From the NCBI GenBank assembly GCA_016209205.1, contig JACQWQ010000083.1:1-41325 (forward strand): 41,325 bases of DNA, written 5' to 3'. Below are positions 7,837-18,452 of this stretch, one piece after another. The DNA comes from Chloroflexota bacterium. GTDB lineage: Bacteria; Chloroflexota; Anaerolineae; UBA4142; SHND01. The notes under the pieces are model-generated. The model saw nothing but the letters and a program-made list of their open reading frames with translations, made no database searches and was not told the DNA's origin. Position 1 is the first letter of the stretch, and each line of letters opens with the position of its first letter. Position numbers and translations under genes: made by a program.

Positions 7837-8643
7837 TTGGCTGAATTTTCACTCTTGAGTCTCAATACCTTTGGGCTGCCGCTCTTTTTGGGCTTGGGGC
7901 GTTTGGCGCGCTTGATGCGCCAATTGAATCGTTCCCCCGCCCAAGTTTTGTGCTTGCAAGAAATTCAACAAAACGCGTATCTGCCGCTGCTCGTGCGCGG
8001 CTTGCCTGCATACAAACATCATGCCTATGAACGCAATCGCTTTGCGCCGAAAGGTGGCTTGTATACAGCCGGACGTGTGATGCTACAGCAGACGCAATTT
8101 GTGGCGTACCAAAACCGCGGGCGCATGGTCAGTCTGGGCGTCGGCGATTGGGCGTTGAACAAAGGCGTGTTGCTGTCGCATACCGACATTTCAGGACAGC
8201 GCGTGATCGTGATGAATACCCACCTGCACGCGAATTACGCCGGCAATTGGAGCGACCCCGCGCACGTGTATGCAAAAATTCAACGCGACCAGGTTTCACA
8301 CCTAGCAGAAATGGTCAATGCCCAGCCGCGCGACGCGCTCGTGATTGTGTGCGGCGATTTCAATTTTCCGCGCGGCACATTTTTGTATGACGAATTATTG
8401 AACGCGACGAATTTACTCGACCCTCTCGCACAGGACCCGCGCCCGACGTATCGCCCGTTCCGCCTGCTGCCCGCGCGCAAGTGGTCGCTGCCGATTGACT
8501 TTGGTATGGTGCGCCTGCCGCAGTCCAAGCACGTCGAGGTACACGCCGATGTCAAGCACATTCAAGACCCGACGCGTGCGCTGCCCCATCAACGTTTTTT
8601 AACCGATCACAACGCGCTGACTTTGCACATCAAATGGAATTGA
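7837..8643 (+). CDS. Endonuclease/exonuclease/phosphatase (EEP) family protein
   Basis: A 268-aa protein with the DNase I-like/sphingomyelinase-like EEP fold. Motifs in order: SLNTFGLPLF with the metal-binding Asn (residue 10), VLCLQEIQ (catalytic Glu42), MNTHLHANY with the active-site His, VCGDFNFPRGTF (Asp/Asn pair), and the C-terminal TDHNALTLHI with the Asp-His dyad. All core residues are present, so it should be an active metal-dependent phosphodiesterase; lipid, nucleotide or nucleic acid as substrate cannot be decided. No signal peptide is evident, although the hydrophobic LPLFLGLG follows the first strand. The TTG start is inferred because the family's first strand begins at once and the upstream DNA is repeat sequence. 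Confidence 0.85.
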   Translation: MAEFSLLSLNTFGLPLFLGLGRLARLMRQLNRSPAQVLCLQEIQQNAYLPLLVRGLPAYKHHAYERNRFAPKGGLYTAGRVMLQQTQFVAYQNRGRMVSLGVGDWALNKGVLLSHTDISGQRVIVMNTHLHANYAGNWSDPAHVYAKIQRDQVSHLAEMVNAQPRDALVIVCGDFNFPRGTFLYDELLNATNLLDPLAQDPRPTYRPFRLLPARKWSLPIDFGMVRLPQSKHVEVHADVKHIQDPTRALPHQRFLTDHNALTLHIKWN

Positions 8644-8677
8644 CTCTGCTGGCGAATTTTGTGTCGAGCGTAATTAG

Positions 8678-8783
8678 TGTCAACGAATGGGAAACGAACA
8701 AACGAATCTGCGCGCGCTTTATTCGTTTATTCGTTGCGATGTGCGATGTATTCCCATCGCCTCAATCGCACCATTCGTTGACA
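8678..8783. repeat. Nested palindromic element, family copy also at 19940
   Basis: Outer perfect 13-bp arms (TGTCAACGAATGG at 8678-8690 and its complement at 8771-8783) enclose inner 15-bp arms with one mismatch (8693-8707 and 8721-8735). A third small palindrome, GCGATG...CATCGC, follows. A 27-bp stretch (8736-8762) is repeated exactly at 19940-19966 inside another palindromic element. The element fills the space between the EEP and cyclase genes. Confidence 0.85.
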
Positions 8784-8808
8784 TTGATTGCCCGCGCGCC
8801 CAACGCCG

Positions 8809-11800
8809 ATGGACCCCTTGCTTGCCTTTATTCCGATTGATCGCCAAATCGCCCTGGTGGATTTCACGCCGCTGCGCACACGCACGCGCGGCGCGGCGCT
8901 GTTCGCCGACTTGTCCGGGTTCACTCCATTGGCAGAAGCGCTCGTACAGGCCCTGGGACCTCAGCGCGGCGCAGAAGAATTGACGCGCCAACTCAACCTC
9001 GTTTATGACGCGCTCATCGGTCAGGTGGAGAATTATCGCGGCACCGTCATCGGATTCAGCGGCGACGCGATTACATGTTGGTTCGAAGAAGACAACGGAT
9101 TGCGCGCGCTCGCGTCGGCATTGGCGATGCAGCAAGAAATGAAAAATTTCGCGGCAGTGCCGATTCCAAACGGCGGCGCCGTCGTGCTCGCCCTCAAAGT
9201 CGCGGTCATCTGCGGCGCGGCGCGGCGTTTCACCGTCGGCGATCCTGCCATTCAATTGTTTGACGTGCTGGCAGGTTCCATCTTGGACCGGCTCGCCGCA
9301 GCAGAACATCATGCGGAAAAAAGCCAAGTCGTCGTTGACCAAACCACGGCGGCGGCGCTACAAACCGCCATCCACATCGCCGCATGGAAACACGCGCATC
9401 AAGAACGCTTTGCTGTGATAGACGCGTTGAACGTTCACGTCGAGCCGCTGCCCTGGGTGCATCCACCGCGCGGGGAATTGAGCGCGGAAGAAATCAAGCC
9501 CTGGATTTTGCCCGCCGTGTATGCGCGTCTGACTTCGGGGCAGGAATCCTTTCTCGCCGAACTGCGCCCCGCCGTTTCGCTGTTCGAACGCTTTGGCGGG
9601 ATTGATTATGATAACGATGCCGACGCGGGCGCGAAACTCGACGCGTACGTGAAATGGGTGCAGCGCATTCTCAGCAAGTATGACGGCATCCTCGTCCAAC
9701 TCACCATCGGCGACAAGGGCAGCTACATGTATGCGGCCTTCGGCGCGCCGGTGGCGCACGACGACGATGAGGAACGCGCGCTGCGCGCCGCGCGCGAATT
9801 ACAAAAGCACGCCGAGACCGCGCCGGAATTGAATTACATCACCCCCCCCCAAATCGGCGTCAGTCGCGGGCGCGTGCGCGTGGGCGCGTACGGCGGCGCC
9901 ACGCGCCGCACCTACGGCGTGCTCGGCGATGAAGTGAATGTCGCCGCGCGTTTGATGCAAGCCGCACAGCCCGGACAAATTCTAGTCACCGCGCGCGTGC
10001 GCGACGCGTCCGCGCGTGTCTTTGAATTTGAACCGCTGCCGCCGCTTCAGGTCAAAGGCAAAAGCGAACCGCTGCACGCGGCGGCGCTGCGCGGCGAACG
10101 CGCGGAACCGGCGCGTGCGCTCGACGCGGAATACGAATTGCCTGTCGTCGGACGCCTCCAAGAATTGCAGACGATTCAAGCCAACCTCGAACGCGCCGCC
10201 GCGGGACAGGTCCAAGTTCTCGTTTTGACCGGCGAAGCCGGCGTCGGCAAATCGCGCCTCGCCGCCGAAGCGGCGCGCCGCGCGCGGCGTTTTGGCTTTG
10301 ACGAGTTTGCCGGAGAATGCCCTTCGTACGGCGCCGAAAGCAGCTATATCGTTTGGCACTCGATCTGGCGCGCATTCTTTGGATTGGACAAGAACGCGTC
10401 GCCGGAAACGCAAATTCAACAGCTCGCCGCCGCGCTGCGCCGCATCCATCCAAATTTCGAGCGACGCGCGCCGCTGTTGAGCGCGGCGCTCAATCTCCCG
10501 ATTCCCGACAACGATTTGACGCGTTCCCTCGACGGGCGCGTGCGAAAACAACTGCTCGAAGCATTGCTCGTAGACTGCGTGCGGGCGCGGGCGCTCGATA
10601 CCCCGCTGCTTTTTTTACTTGAAGATTGTCACTGGCTCGATGCACTGTCTCAAGATTTGGTCCAAGTCCTCGCGCGCGAAACGGCGGACCGCGCGGTGTG
10701 GTTTGTCCTTACGCTGCGCCCGCCCGACATGGCGCGCTTGCAAGCGCCGCACCTTTTACGTCTGTCCAATACCACGCTCATTGCGCTGACCGATTTTTCG
10801 CGCGACGAGGCCGCGCGCCTGATTGCGTTGAAACTCCAACAGTTGCACAATGACAACCGCGCTCCCGAGCCGGGCGTCGTCGAACAGCTCACCGCCCGCG
10901 CCGGAGGCAATCCGTTTTATCTTCAAGAGCTGTTGAACTATATGCGCGATCAGGGTCTCGACGCGCGTGACCCGCACGCGCTGGAAGCGTTGGACTTGCC
11001 TGATAGTTTGTCCTCGCTGATCTTGAGCCGCATTGATCGTTTGAGCGAGCCGCAGCGCGCGACGCTAAAAATCGCGAGCATCATCGGACGCCAATTTCCG
11101 TTCCGCTGGTTGTGGGGCGTCTATCCGAATTTGGGGGACACGCGCAATGTGCGCCGCGATCTGGACACGACCGATACTCTCGAATTGACCATGCTCGACG
11201 AACCCGACCCAAATCGCGCGTATGTGTTCCGCCACGCGCTCACGCAGCAGGTCGCTTATGAAAGCCAACCCTACGCGTTGCGCGCCGAACTGCACGGGCG
11301 GCTCGGTTTTTATCTCGAACGCGAATTTCAGGGCGACCTCGAACGCAAAGTGGATTTGCTCGCGCATCATTTCGACCGCAGCGAGCAGGCGGACAAACGC
11401 CGCGCGTATCTGTTACAAGCCGGGGAGCAAGCCCAAGCCGAATACGCGAACGACGCGGCAATCAGCTATTATCGCCGCGTCCTGCCGTTACTGGATGAAA
11501 CGGCGCGCTTGCCGGTGATGTTGAAACTGGGGCAAGTATACGAAGTCGTCGGCGCGTGGGATGAAGCCAGCGCGCTGTATCGCGACGGCTTGACGCTCGC
11601 CGCGCAATTGCAGGATGCGCGCGTCGAGGCGCAGTGTCGCGCGGCATTGGGCGTTTTGCTGCGCAAGCGCGGCGATTTTTCCCAAGCCGCGCAGTGGCTG
11701 GACGAGGCGCAGCGCGGTTTTGAAAACTTGGACGACCGCGCGGGCATGGGCCAGGTGTTGAACGAACGCGGGACGCTCGCCGCGCAGCAAGGCGATTTCG

Positions 11801-12483
11801 ACAAGGCGCGCGCGTTTTATCAAGAGAGTCTGGCGCTGCGGCGCGCGTTGGGCGACAAACGCGCGATTGCCAACCTTTTGAGCAATCTGGGTATTCTCGC
11901 GCGCATGAAAAGCGATTACGCCGCTGCCGCAGCATTGTACGGCGAAGCCCTCGCGCTGCGCCGCGAAATCGGCGACCGCTGGGGCATTGCTATTTCGCTC
12001 AACAATCTCGGCATGTTGAACCGCTATCAGGGCGAATTCGCGCAGGCGCGGCGCACTCTGGAACAAGCCCTCGCGCTGTGGCGTGAAATCGGCGACCGCG
12101 CGAATTTGGCAAACACACTGACGAGTCTGGGCGAAGTGTTGATTGATCAGGGCGACAGCGCCGCCGCGCGCGAACATTTGACCGAAAGTTTGAATACCAA
12201 TCGCGTGCTGGGCGACAAACGCGCGATTGCCTTTCTCTTGGAAAATTTTGCGCGCGCCGCGCTGTTGGAAGACGACGCGCCGCGCGCGCTCCAACTCATC
12301 GGCGCGGCGAGCGCGCTGCGGCAAACTATCGGCGCGGCGCTGCCGCAAACCGAACAAGCCAACCTCGACCAACGTCTGCAAACGCTGCGCGCGCAATTGG
12401 GCGACGACGCCTACACGACCCTTTTGCAGCAAGGTCGAGAACTGTCGCTGGAACAGGCGATTGCGTTCGCGTTAAAGACCTGA
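8809..12483 (+). CDS. Tandem cyclase-domain / AAA ATPase / TPR signalling protein
   Basis: A 1224-aa cytoplasmic protein. The first class III nucleotidyl cyclase homology domain (about residues 15-150) has ALFADLSGFTPLAEAL and GFSGDAITCWFE, retaining two candidate metal Asp residues. The second (about 245-400) has IGDKGSYMYAAFG and YGVLGDEVNVAARL, but the first metal position reads SLFERFGGID, so it may be impaired or serve as the partner half-site. An AAA/STAND-type NTPase follows with Walker A GEAGVGKS (about 475-482) and Walker B LLFLLEDCHWLD (about 601-612). The C-terminal third (about 900-1224) is at least six TPR repeats (GDFDKARAFYQESLALRRALGDK type). The layout matches AfsR/MalT-like sensor cyclases of Chloroflexota and actinobacteria. 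The ATG at 8809 is preferred over a TTG at 8788. A run of nine C occurs at 9842. Confidence 0.9.
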   Translation: MDPLLAFIPIDRQIALVDFTPLRTRTRGAALFADLSGFTPLAEALVQALGPQRGAEELTRQLNLVYDALIGQVENYRGTVIGFSGDAITCWFEEDNGLRALASALAMQQEMKNFAAVPIPNGGAVVLALKVAVICGAARRFTVGDPAIQLFDVLAGSILDRLAAAEHHAEKSQVVVDQTTAAALQTAIHIAAWKHAHQERFAVIDALNVHVEPLPWVHPPRGELSAEEIKPWILPAVYARLTSGQESFLAELRPAVSLFERFGGIDYDNDADAGAKLDAYVKWVQRILSKYDGILVQLTIGDKGSYMYAAFGAPVAHDDDEERALRAARELQKHAETAPELNYITPPQIGVSRGRVRVGAYGGATRRTYGVLGDEVNVAARLMQAAQPGQILVTARVRDASARVFEFEPLPPLQVKGKSEPLHAAALRGERAEPARALDAEYELPVVGRLQELQTIQANLERAAAGQVQVLVLTGEAGVGKSRLAAEAARRARRFGFDEFAGECPSYGAESSYIVWHSIWRAFFGLDKNASPETQIQQLAAALRRIHPNFERRAPLLSAALNLPIPDNDLTRSLDGRVRKQLLEALLVDCVRARALDTPLLFLLEDCHWLDALSQDLVQVLARETADRAVWFVLTLRPPDMARLQAPHLLRLSNTTLIALTDFSRDEAARLIALKLQQLHNDNRAPEPGVVEQLTARAGGNPFYLQELLNYMRDQGLDARDPHALEALDLPDSLSSLILSRIDRLSEPQRATLKIASIIGRQFPFRWLWGVYPNLGDTRNVRRDLDTTDTLELTMLDEPDPNRAYVFRHALTQQVAYESQPYALRAELHGRLGFYLEREFQGDLERKVDLLAHHFDRSEQADKRRAYLLQAGEQAQAEYANDAAISYYRRVLPLLDETARLPVMLKLGQVYEVVGAWDEASALYRDGLTLAAQLQDARVEAQCRAALGVLLRKRGDFSQAAQWLDEAQRGFENLDDRAGMGQVLNERGTLAAQQGDFDKARAFYQESLALRRALGDKRAIANLLSNLGILARMKSDYAAAAALYGEALALRREIGDRWGIAISLNNLGMLNRYQGEFAQARRTLEQALALWREIGDRANLANTLTSLGEVLIDQGDSAAAREHLTESLNTNRVLGDKRAIAFLLENFARAALLEDDAPRALQLIGAASALRQTIGAALPQTEQANLDQRLQTLRAQLGDDAYTTLLQQGRELSLEQAIAFALKT

Positions 12484-12507
12484 TACAGTGCATAGGAGTT
12501 TGAACGA

Positions 12508-15500
12508 ATGAATTCGCTACTATGTTATCGCCCGCTGTTCCTGGCGTCAGCCCTGCTGGTGGCAGGACTGTTTTTATTTGTCAGTTCAGGCGACAATGCG
12601 CGACCCGCTTTTGCCGCGCCCAATGCCGCCACGTTTACGGTCACGACCACCAGCCAGTTTGGCACAGGTTCTTTGGGCGATGCCATTGCAGCGGCAGCGG
12701 CGGGCGACGTGATTGATTTCAATTTGAGCGGATGTCCGTGCACGATTGCGCTCGTCCAAGAACTCGCCATCCAGACCGATCTGACCATTCAAGGTCCGGG
12801 CGCGGATCAATTGACGTTGGATGGACAAAACAGCATACGCGTTTTGAGTGTCTTGACCGGCACGGCGGCGCTTTCGAGCTTGACGATTGCGAACGGCGCG
12901 GCACGCGGCGACGGCGGTGGGATTTATAACACGGGTGCTTTGACGCTGGACGACGTTGCAATCTCCAACAATGTCGCGTCGGCAAGCGGCGGCGGAATTT
13001 ACAATGCAGACGGCGCGACCCTCTCTGGCAATCGCTTGCTCATCAACGGGAATCAGGCAAACGCGTATTTCGGCGGCGGAATTGTAAATGTGGGAAACGG
13101 CCAGGTCACACTCACCAACACGACGTTCAGCGGCAATTACGCGGCGGATGACGGCGGCGCGCTTTACAACAATGACAACAACCTCCGCGGCAGCACCAAC
13201 AGTGTCACACTCCTGAACGTTACCATCGCCAACAATTCGACGGCGAGCGATGCAGGCGGGATTGATAATTACGGGACGATCAATTTCAAAAATACACTCA
13301 TCGCGGGAAACACCGCGCCCGGTTTTGGTCCCGACTGTAGAAATCCGTTTGGTCACCCGTACAATTCGCAGGGATATAATCTCGTCGGCAACAACACGGA
13401 TTGCACGTTCGCGGCGCAGACGGGCGATCTCGTCGGCGCCAGCAGCACGCCCATTGACGCGCGCTTGAACGCATTGGCTGACAACGGTGGTCCCACCCAA
13501 ACACACGCCTTGATGACGGACAGCCCTGCGTTGGATGCAGGTACGGATACGGGATGTCCTGCCACCGACCAACGCGGTGTCGCGCGACCCCAAGGTCTTG
13601 CTTGCGACATTGGCGCGTACGAGTTTCAACCAGCAACGCCCCCGTCCGCATTCAACAGCGCGTGGACCCTCGCACAACGCGTCAATCCGAATCCAAGCGT
13701 AACGGTCACCGAGTTTTTGAATCAACCCGACGAATCGCGCTGGTACAAATTCGCCATCTCGCCGCGCAGCAAAGTCACTATTACCTTGACGAACTTGCCT
13801 GCGGATTACAATCTCGTCGTTTTCAAAGATATTCTGAAAGCGTACGAGCAAGACCGCGACGCGTTGAACAATCCGAATCCCGACGAAGAATTGGAACGTC
13901 TCGGCGCGGAATTTGCGCCCGAAGCGTTCTCGCCTGAAGCATTCTCGCCCGAAGCATTTTCACCCGAAGCTTTTTCGCCCGAAGCTTTTTCGCCCGAAGC
14001 TTTTTCGCCCGAAGCTTTTTCACCTGAAGCGTTCTCACCCGAAGCATTCTCGCCCGAAGCATTCTCGCCCGAAGCATTCTCACCCGAAGCGTTTTCACCC
14101 GAAGCGTTTTCACCCGAAGCATTCTCGCCTGAAGCATTCTCGCCCGAAGCGTTTTCGCCCGAAGCATTTTCGCCCGAAGCATTTTCACCTGAAGCATTTT
14201 CGTCCGCGCAAATGCGCAGCATCATAGGCGTCTCGGCCTTCCCCGGCGCCGCCGGTGAAGGCATAAGCATCAACACGTGGGACAACACGGGCGATTTTTA
14301 CGTGCGCGTCCGCGGCGCGAACGGCGCGCACGATCCGAACAAGCCATTCACGCTCACGATAACCGTCGAAGCTTCGGACTGCGCGTCGGTGTTTGAACTC
14401 ACGACGCCCACCAGTTTGACGCCCATCAGCACTTCCAAAGCGACATTGATTTTGGTGGACTGGAATCGGATGCCTGGCACTGCCGCAGACAAGAGCGCGC
14501 TGCACGCGAAACTGGACGCGCTCGCCGCGGCAACGGATGGCGTCGTCGTGGACGTCAGTCAAGACGCGCGCGTGAGTCAAGGCAATACGCAAGCCGACGC
14601 GCACCGCACCTGTCCCGTCGCGAAAAATTTGGTCGCCCGCGCCATCAAGGACATTATTGATTTGTACGACGCGAACGGCGCACTGCAATACATCGTGCTC
14701 GTCGGCGGCGATGACGTGATTCCCTTTTTCCGCTATCCCGATCAGGCGCTGCTCGCCGCCGAAAGCGGCTACATTCCGCCCGTCCGCGACAATACCGCGT
14801 CCCAAGCCAGTTTGCGGCTCAACTATATCTTGACCCAAGACCCGTACGCGGCGCGCACCGAAATTTCGCGCGGCAACCAGACGTTCGTGATTCCATCCAT
14901 CGCCGTCGGACGCTTGGTGGAAACGCCGGACGAAATCGGCGGCATTGTGGACGCGTATCTCGCGCTCAATAACGGCGTCGCGCCCTTGACCACGAACGCG
15001 CTAGTGACAGGTTACGACTTTTTGGCAGACGCCGCAGGTCAAGTCAAGGGTGAATTGGAAAGCGGCATGGGCGCGACTGCCGACGCGTTGATTGCGCCGC
15101 GCGACGCCGCGCCCACCGATCCGGTTTCGTGGAACGCGGACGCGCTGCGCGCGCAAATGTTGAATCAGCGTCACGACATCATTTTCCTCGCCGGACATTT
15201 TTCGCAGGGCAGCGCGCTCGCGGCGGACTGGACCACGCACGTCCGCGCCTCCGAAATTGCCGCGTCGAGCGTGAATCTCGAAAATGTCATTCTCTTTAGC
15301 GCGGGCTGTCACTCGGGCTATAACTTGATTGATGCGGACGCGGTTTCGGGCGTGACTGCCGAACCGGATTGGGCGCAGGCATTCGCGATGAAACGCGCGA
15401 CGTTTATCGGCGGCACGGGCTACCAGTACGGCGACACCGACGTGATCGAGTACACCGAACGCTTGCTATACGAGTTTGCGCGGCAGCTGCGCACAGGCAG

Positions 15501-18257
15501 CGGACCCGTTTCCGTAGGAAATGCGCTCTTGCGCGCGAAACAAGAATATCTCGCCAACACGCCACAGCTGCGCGGCATTCACGAAAAGACGCTGTTGCAA
15601 TCCACGCTGTTTGGTTTGCCAATGCTGCGCGTGAACATGCCGGGGCAGCGCATCAACACGAACCGCCGCAGTAAACCCGAGCTCGCGATCACACTCAACG
15701 CCTATACGACGAATCCCGGTTCGACGCTCGCGTTGAAATACGCGAACGTGTCGCTGAGTCCCGCGCTGCAACAAAAAAGCGTCACCTACAAACAACTCAC
15801 CGACAACTCGAATGTCATCGCAACATATCTGCAAGGACGCGAAGGGATTGTCTCGAATCCGACCGAACCGCTCTTGCCGCTGCAAATCGAAAATGTCAGC
15901 GCAGCGGGAATCGTTCTGCGCGGCGTCGGTTTGCGCGGCGGCGCGTACACCGATTTGGACGACATTTTGCCTGCCACAGGCGCGCCCGCGACGGAAATTC
16001 GCGGCGTACACGTCCCCTTCCCGTCGCAAGTGTTTTTCCCGATACGCGTGTGGAGCGTCAATTATTTTGACGCGCTCGCGCAAAACGGCGCGACGCGTCT
16101 GATGTTGACGCCCGCGCAATATCGCGCGCACACCGCCGATCCGGCGCGCGGAACATGGCGCAAGTACTCGCAGCTCGCGCTGCGGCTCTTTTACAGCGGC
16201 AACACGACGATTTATAACGACGCGCGAAATATCGAAAGCATTCCGTCGCTCGCCGCCGCGCCATCCATCTCGAACATATCTGCGACCTCTGTCGCGAATC
16301 AAGTCCACTTTCGCGCGAACGTCGTCGGCAATCCCGCCGCGGGCATTCAAGAAGTGTGGGTCACGTACACGGGCGCGGAGGGCGATTTGTACGGCGCGTG
16401 GCAGTCACTCGATCTTGTCCAAAGCAACACGGACTCGACCTTATGGGAAGGGGATTTGACGCTCGGCGCGACCGCGCCCAAGGATTTGCGTTTCATCGTG
16501 CAAGCCGTAAACGGCGTGGGCTTGGTCACGCTCGCGGCGAATTTGGGAAATTATTATGCGCCGTTTGTCAGCGATGATCCGGGGCTGCCGCGCGCTCCGT
16601 CAACCACCGCGTTGGAATTTCAATCCCCGCCCGCGTCGGGCAAATACAACGACGCCGCGACGTTCACCGCGATCCTGACGAGCGAAGAGCAGCCCGTCGC
16701 CGGAAAATTCATTACCTTTGGTTTGGGCGCGCAGCGACGCCGCGCGATGACCGACGCGAACGGGCAAGCGACCGCGCGTTTGTCGCTGCTCACACTGCCC
16801 GGCGCGTACGCGGTTAGCGTCGCGTTTGCGGGCGATGCCAGCTACGACCCCGCGAGCGCAACGACAACCTTCAACGTCACAAAACAAAACACCCAGCTCA
16901 CGCTCGTCACGCCCGCGACCCAGACACAGTACAGCGACGCTGCCAACCTCTTTGCGAGCGTGCGCGATGAGAAAGTCCGCGCGCTCGGCCAAGTGACCAT
17001 CGCGTTCGTCGCCGCCAACGCGAGCGATACGCAGGCGACCACTGCGATTACGAATTTCGCCAGTGAAGCGCACGTCACCAACATTCCGTTCCAAGCCGGA
17101 ACGTACGAGTTGAACGCATCGTTCGGCAACACGATTACGCTCGACGGGAACGTGATTGATTTGACCGACCCGCGTTATAACGCGTCGAGCGCCAAGGGCG
17201 CGCTGGACGTTGCTGCCGAAAACGCGACGGTGACATACACGGGCGAAACCGTCGTACCCGCCAACGGCGACCTTGTGCTGGGCGCGACGGTGACGCAAGA
17301 AGATGACGGGCAGCCGGGCGATTTGACCCTCGCGCGCGTGCGCTATCAACTCTATGATGAGAACGCGCAGTTGGTGGATTCCAAAACGGACGACGCGGAT
17401 GCGAACGGAAATTCCACCGCCACATTGAGCAATGTTCCGGGCGGCAACTATATCTTGAAAGTTACTGTTGTCGGCGGCTTCTTTACCTCCGCTACGGTTG
17501 AAATTCCCGTCGTCAGTCAGAGCGTGGCATTGTCACAAAGCATCCGGCTCAAGTCCGACAGCGGCGCCGCACTGCAAGCACTGAAAGCCAAATTCAAACT
17601 CGACGGACGCGAAACGGGATTCAAACTCGTTGACACCGCGCCGGGTTCATTCCAGTACATCGAAACGTTAAACAACACCGGCAATGTGGCTTTGACCGTG
17701 ACGGTGAACCTGACGCTGCCCGCGAGCATACGATTACACCCACCATGCCGCTCGCCAGTGCGGACGAAACGACGCGCACGTGCGTGACAAAAGTTGTCGT
17801 CGCGCTCGACGTGCCTGCAAAAGCAAAACGCGTGATCAAACTGGACCTCGAATTTGCGGGCAAGGGCGCAGCGGGCTTTGACAAGAATGCGAGCAAGAGT
17901 TACGCGCAAGGACTGTTGCTCACGAGCGTTGTTTCTAACGCACAGCTCCCTGCCCCACTGCGCGATACGACGGGCATCGCGCTGGTCGGCAATCGCCTGC
18001 GCGGGATCGGTGGATTCGTGTTTGACGATGCGCTCGAACCGCGCGTGGGATGGATCGTGCGCGTCAAACAGGCGCAGAAAAAAATCGGCGAGACCAAAAC
18101 GGACGCGAACGGGTTCTTTGTGGTGCGCGTGCCGGTGGGCGGACCCTACACCGTGCAGCTCATCGATCCCGCGACGAACGACGTGCTTGCGACCGCCGAG
18201 GTCGACGCGGTTGGGAAAAAGCAATTCGTCAAGGTCAATTTCAACCAGCGGAAATAG
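12508..18257 (+). pseudogene. Giant surface protein: beta-helix, EAFSP repeats, gingipain-like protease, Ig domains (one frameshift)
   Basis: The first frame (12508-17787) encodes 1759 aa. Domains in order: signal peptide (about 1-36); right-handed beta-helix with choice-of-anchor-Q ending GACDIGAYEF-like (about 40-372); a PPC-like beta-sandwich (about 385-630) interrupted by 19 EAFSP pentapeptides (472-566); a caspase/gingipain (clan CD, C25-like) domain (about 639-1045) with candidate catalytic His897 in LAGHFSQ and Cys934 in SAGCHSG; a beta-rich region; and several bacterial Ig-like domains (about 1362-1670). At about 17733 the frame is lost: restoring one base gives SITITPTMPLASADE and continues to 18257, adding about 170 residues with a carboxypeptidase-regulatory/SdrD-like fold (GGFVFDD...KTDANGFFVVRVPVGGPYTVQL). 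A single-base deletion or a sequencing error explains this. AGGAG lies about 9 nt before the ATG. It is probably a secreted adhesin-protease. Confidence 0.85.
13921..14205. repeat. 19 x 15-bp tandem repeat encoding EAFSP
   Basis: Exactly 285 bp, 19 units of GAAGC(N)TT(Y)TC(R)CC(Y), each translated as EAFSP; the last unit reads EAFSS. Third-codon positions vary between units (GCG/GCA/GCT, TTC/TTT, TCG/TCA) while the peptide is constant. This indicates selection on the protein rather than recent DNA amplification. The array sits in a loop of the PPC-like domain, forming a ~95-residue stalk or spacer. Confidence 0.95.
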
Positions 18258-18276
18258 AACAGAGGCAGAAAACTGT

Positions 18277-18452
18277 CACAGTACATCACAATTTGAGGGT
18301 TTGTCATTTCGAGCGGAGGCGAGAAATCTCGGTTTTGCCGAGATTTCTCGCTCCGCCTTGCTCCGCTCGAAATGACAATTGTGATGTACTGTGTCATATC
18401 GAACGGAGTGAGATATCTCATTGTTTCGGAATACGAAACATTCGATATGACA
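18277..18452. repeat. Triple-nested palindrome plus second palindrome before the CYTH gene
   Basis: Outer perfect 17-bp arms at 18277-18293 and 18377-18393 enclose perfect 17-bp arms at 18301-18317 and 18362-18378. Those enclose 13-bp arms (CGAGAAATCTCGG at 18320-18332, complement at 18338-18350). Immediately after comes a second element with arms GTCATATCGAA (18393-18403) and TTCGATATGAC (18441-18451). The CYTH start codon (18447-18449) lies inside the last arm. A related element with GTCATATCGA ends lies at 35300-35402. Confidence 0.9.

Noticed and set aside
11488..12432. 314-codon minus-strand open frame over the TPR region
   Set aside because: Antisense to clear TPR repeats; periodic composition simply mirrors them.
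12586..13851. 421-codon minus-strand open frame over the surface-protein gene
   Set aside because: Antisense to a clear beta-helix domain; Arg-rich composition typical of a GC-rich antisense shadow.
13806..14288. Minus-strand ENASG repeat protein
   Set aside because: Complement of the EAFSP array. The plus-strand peptide is constant with synonymous variation and is embedded in a domain, so plus is the coding strand.
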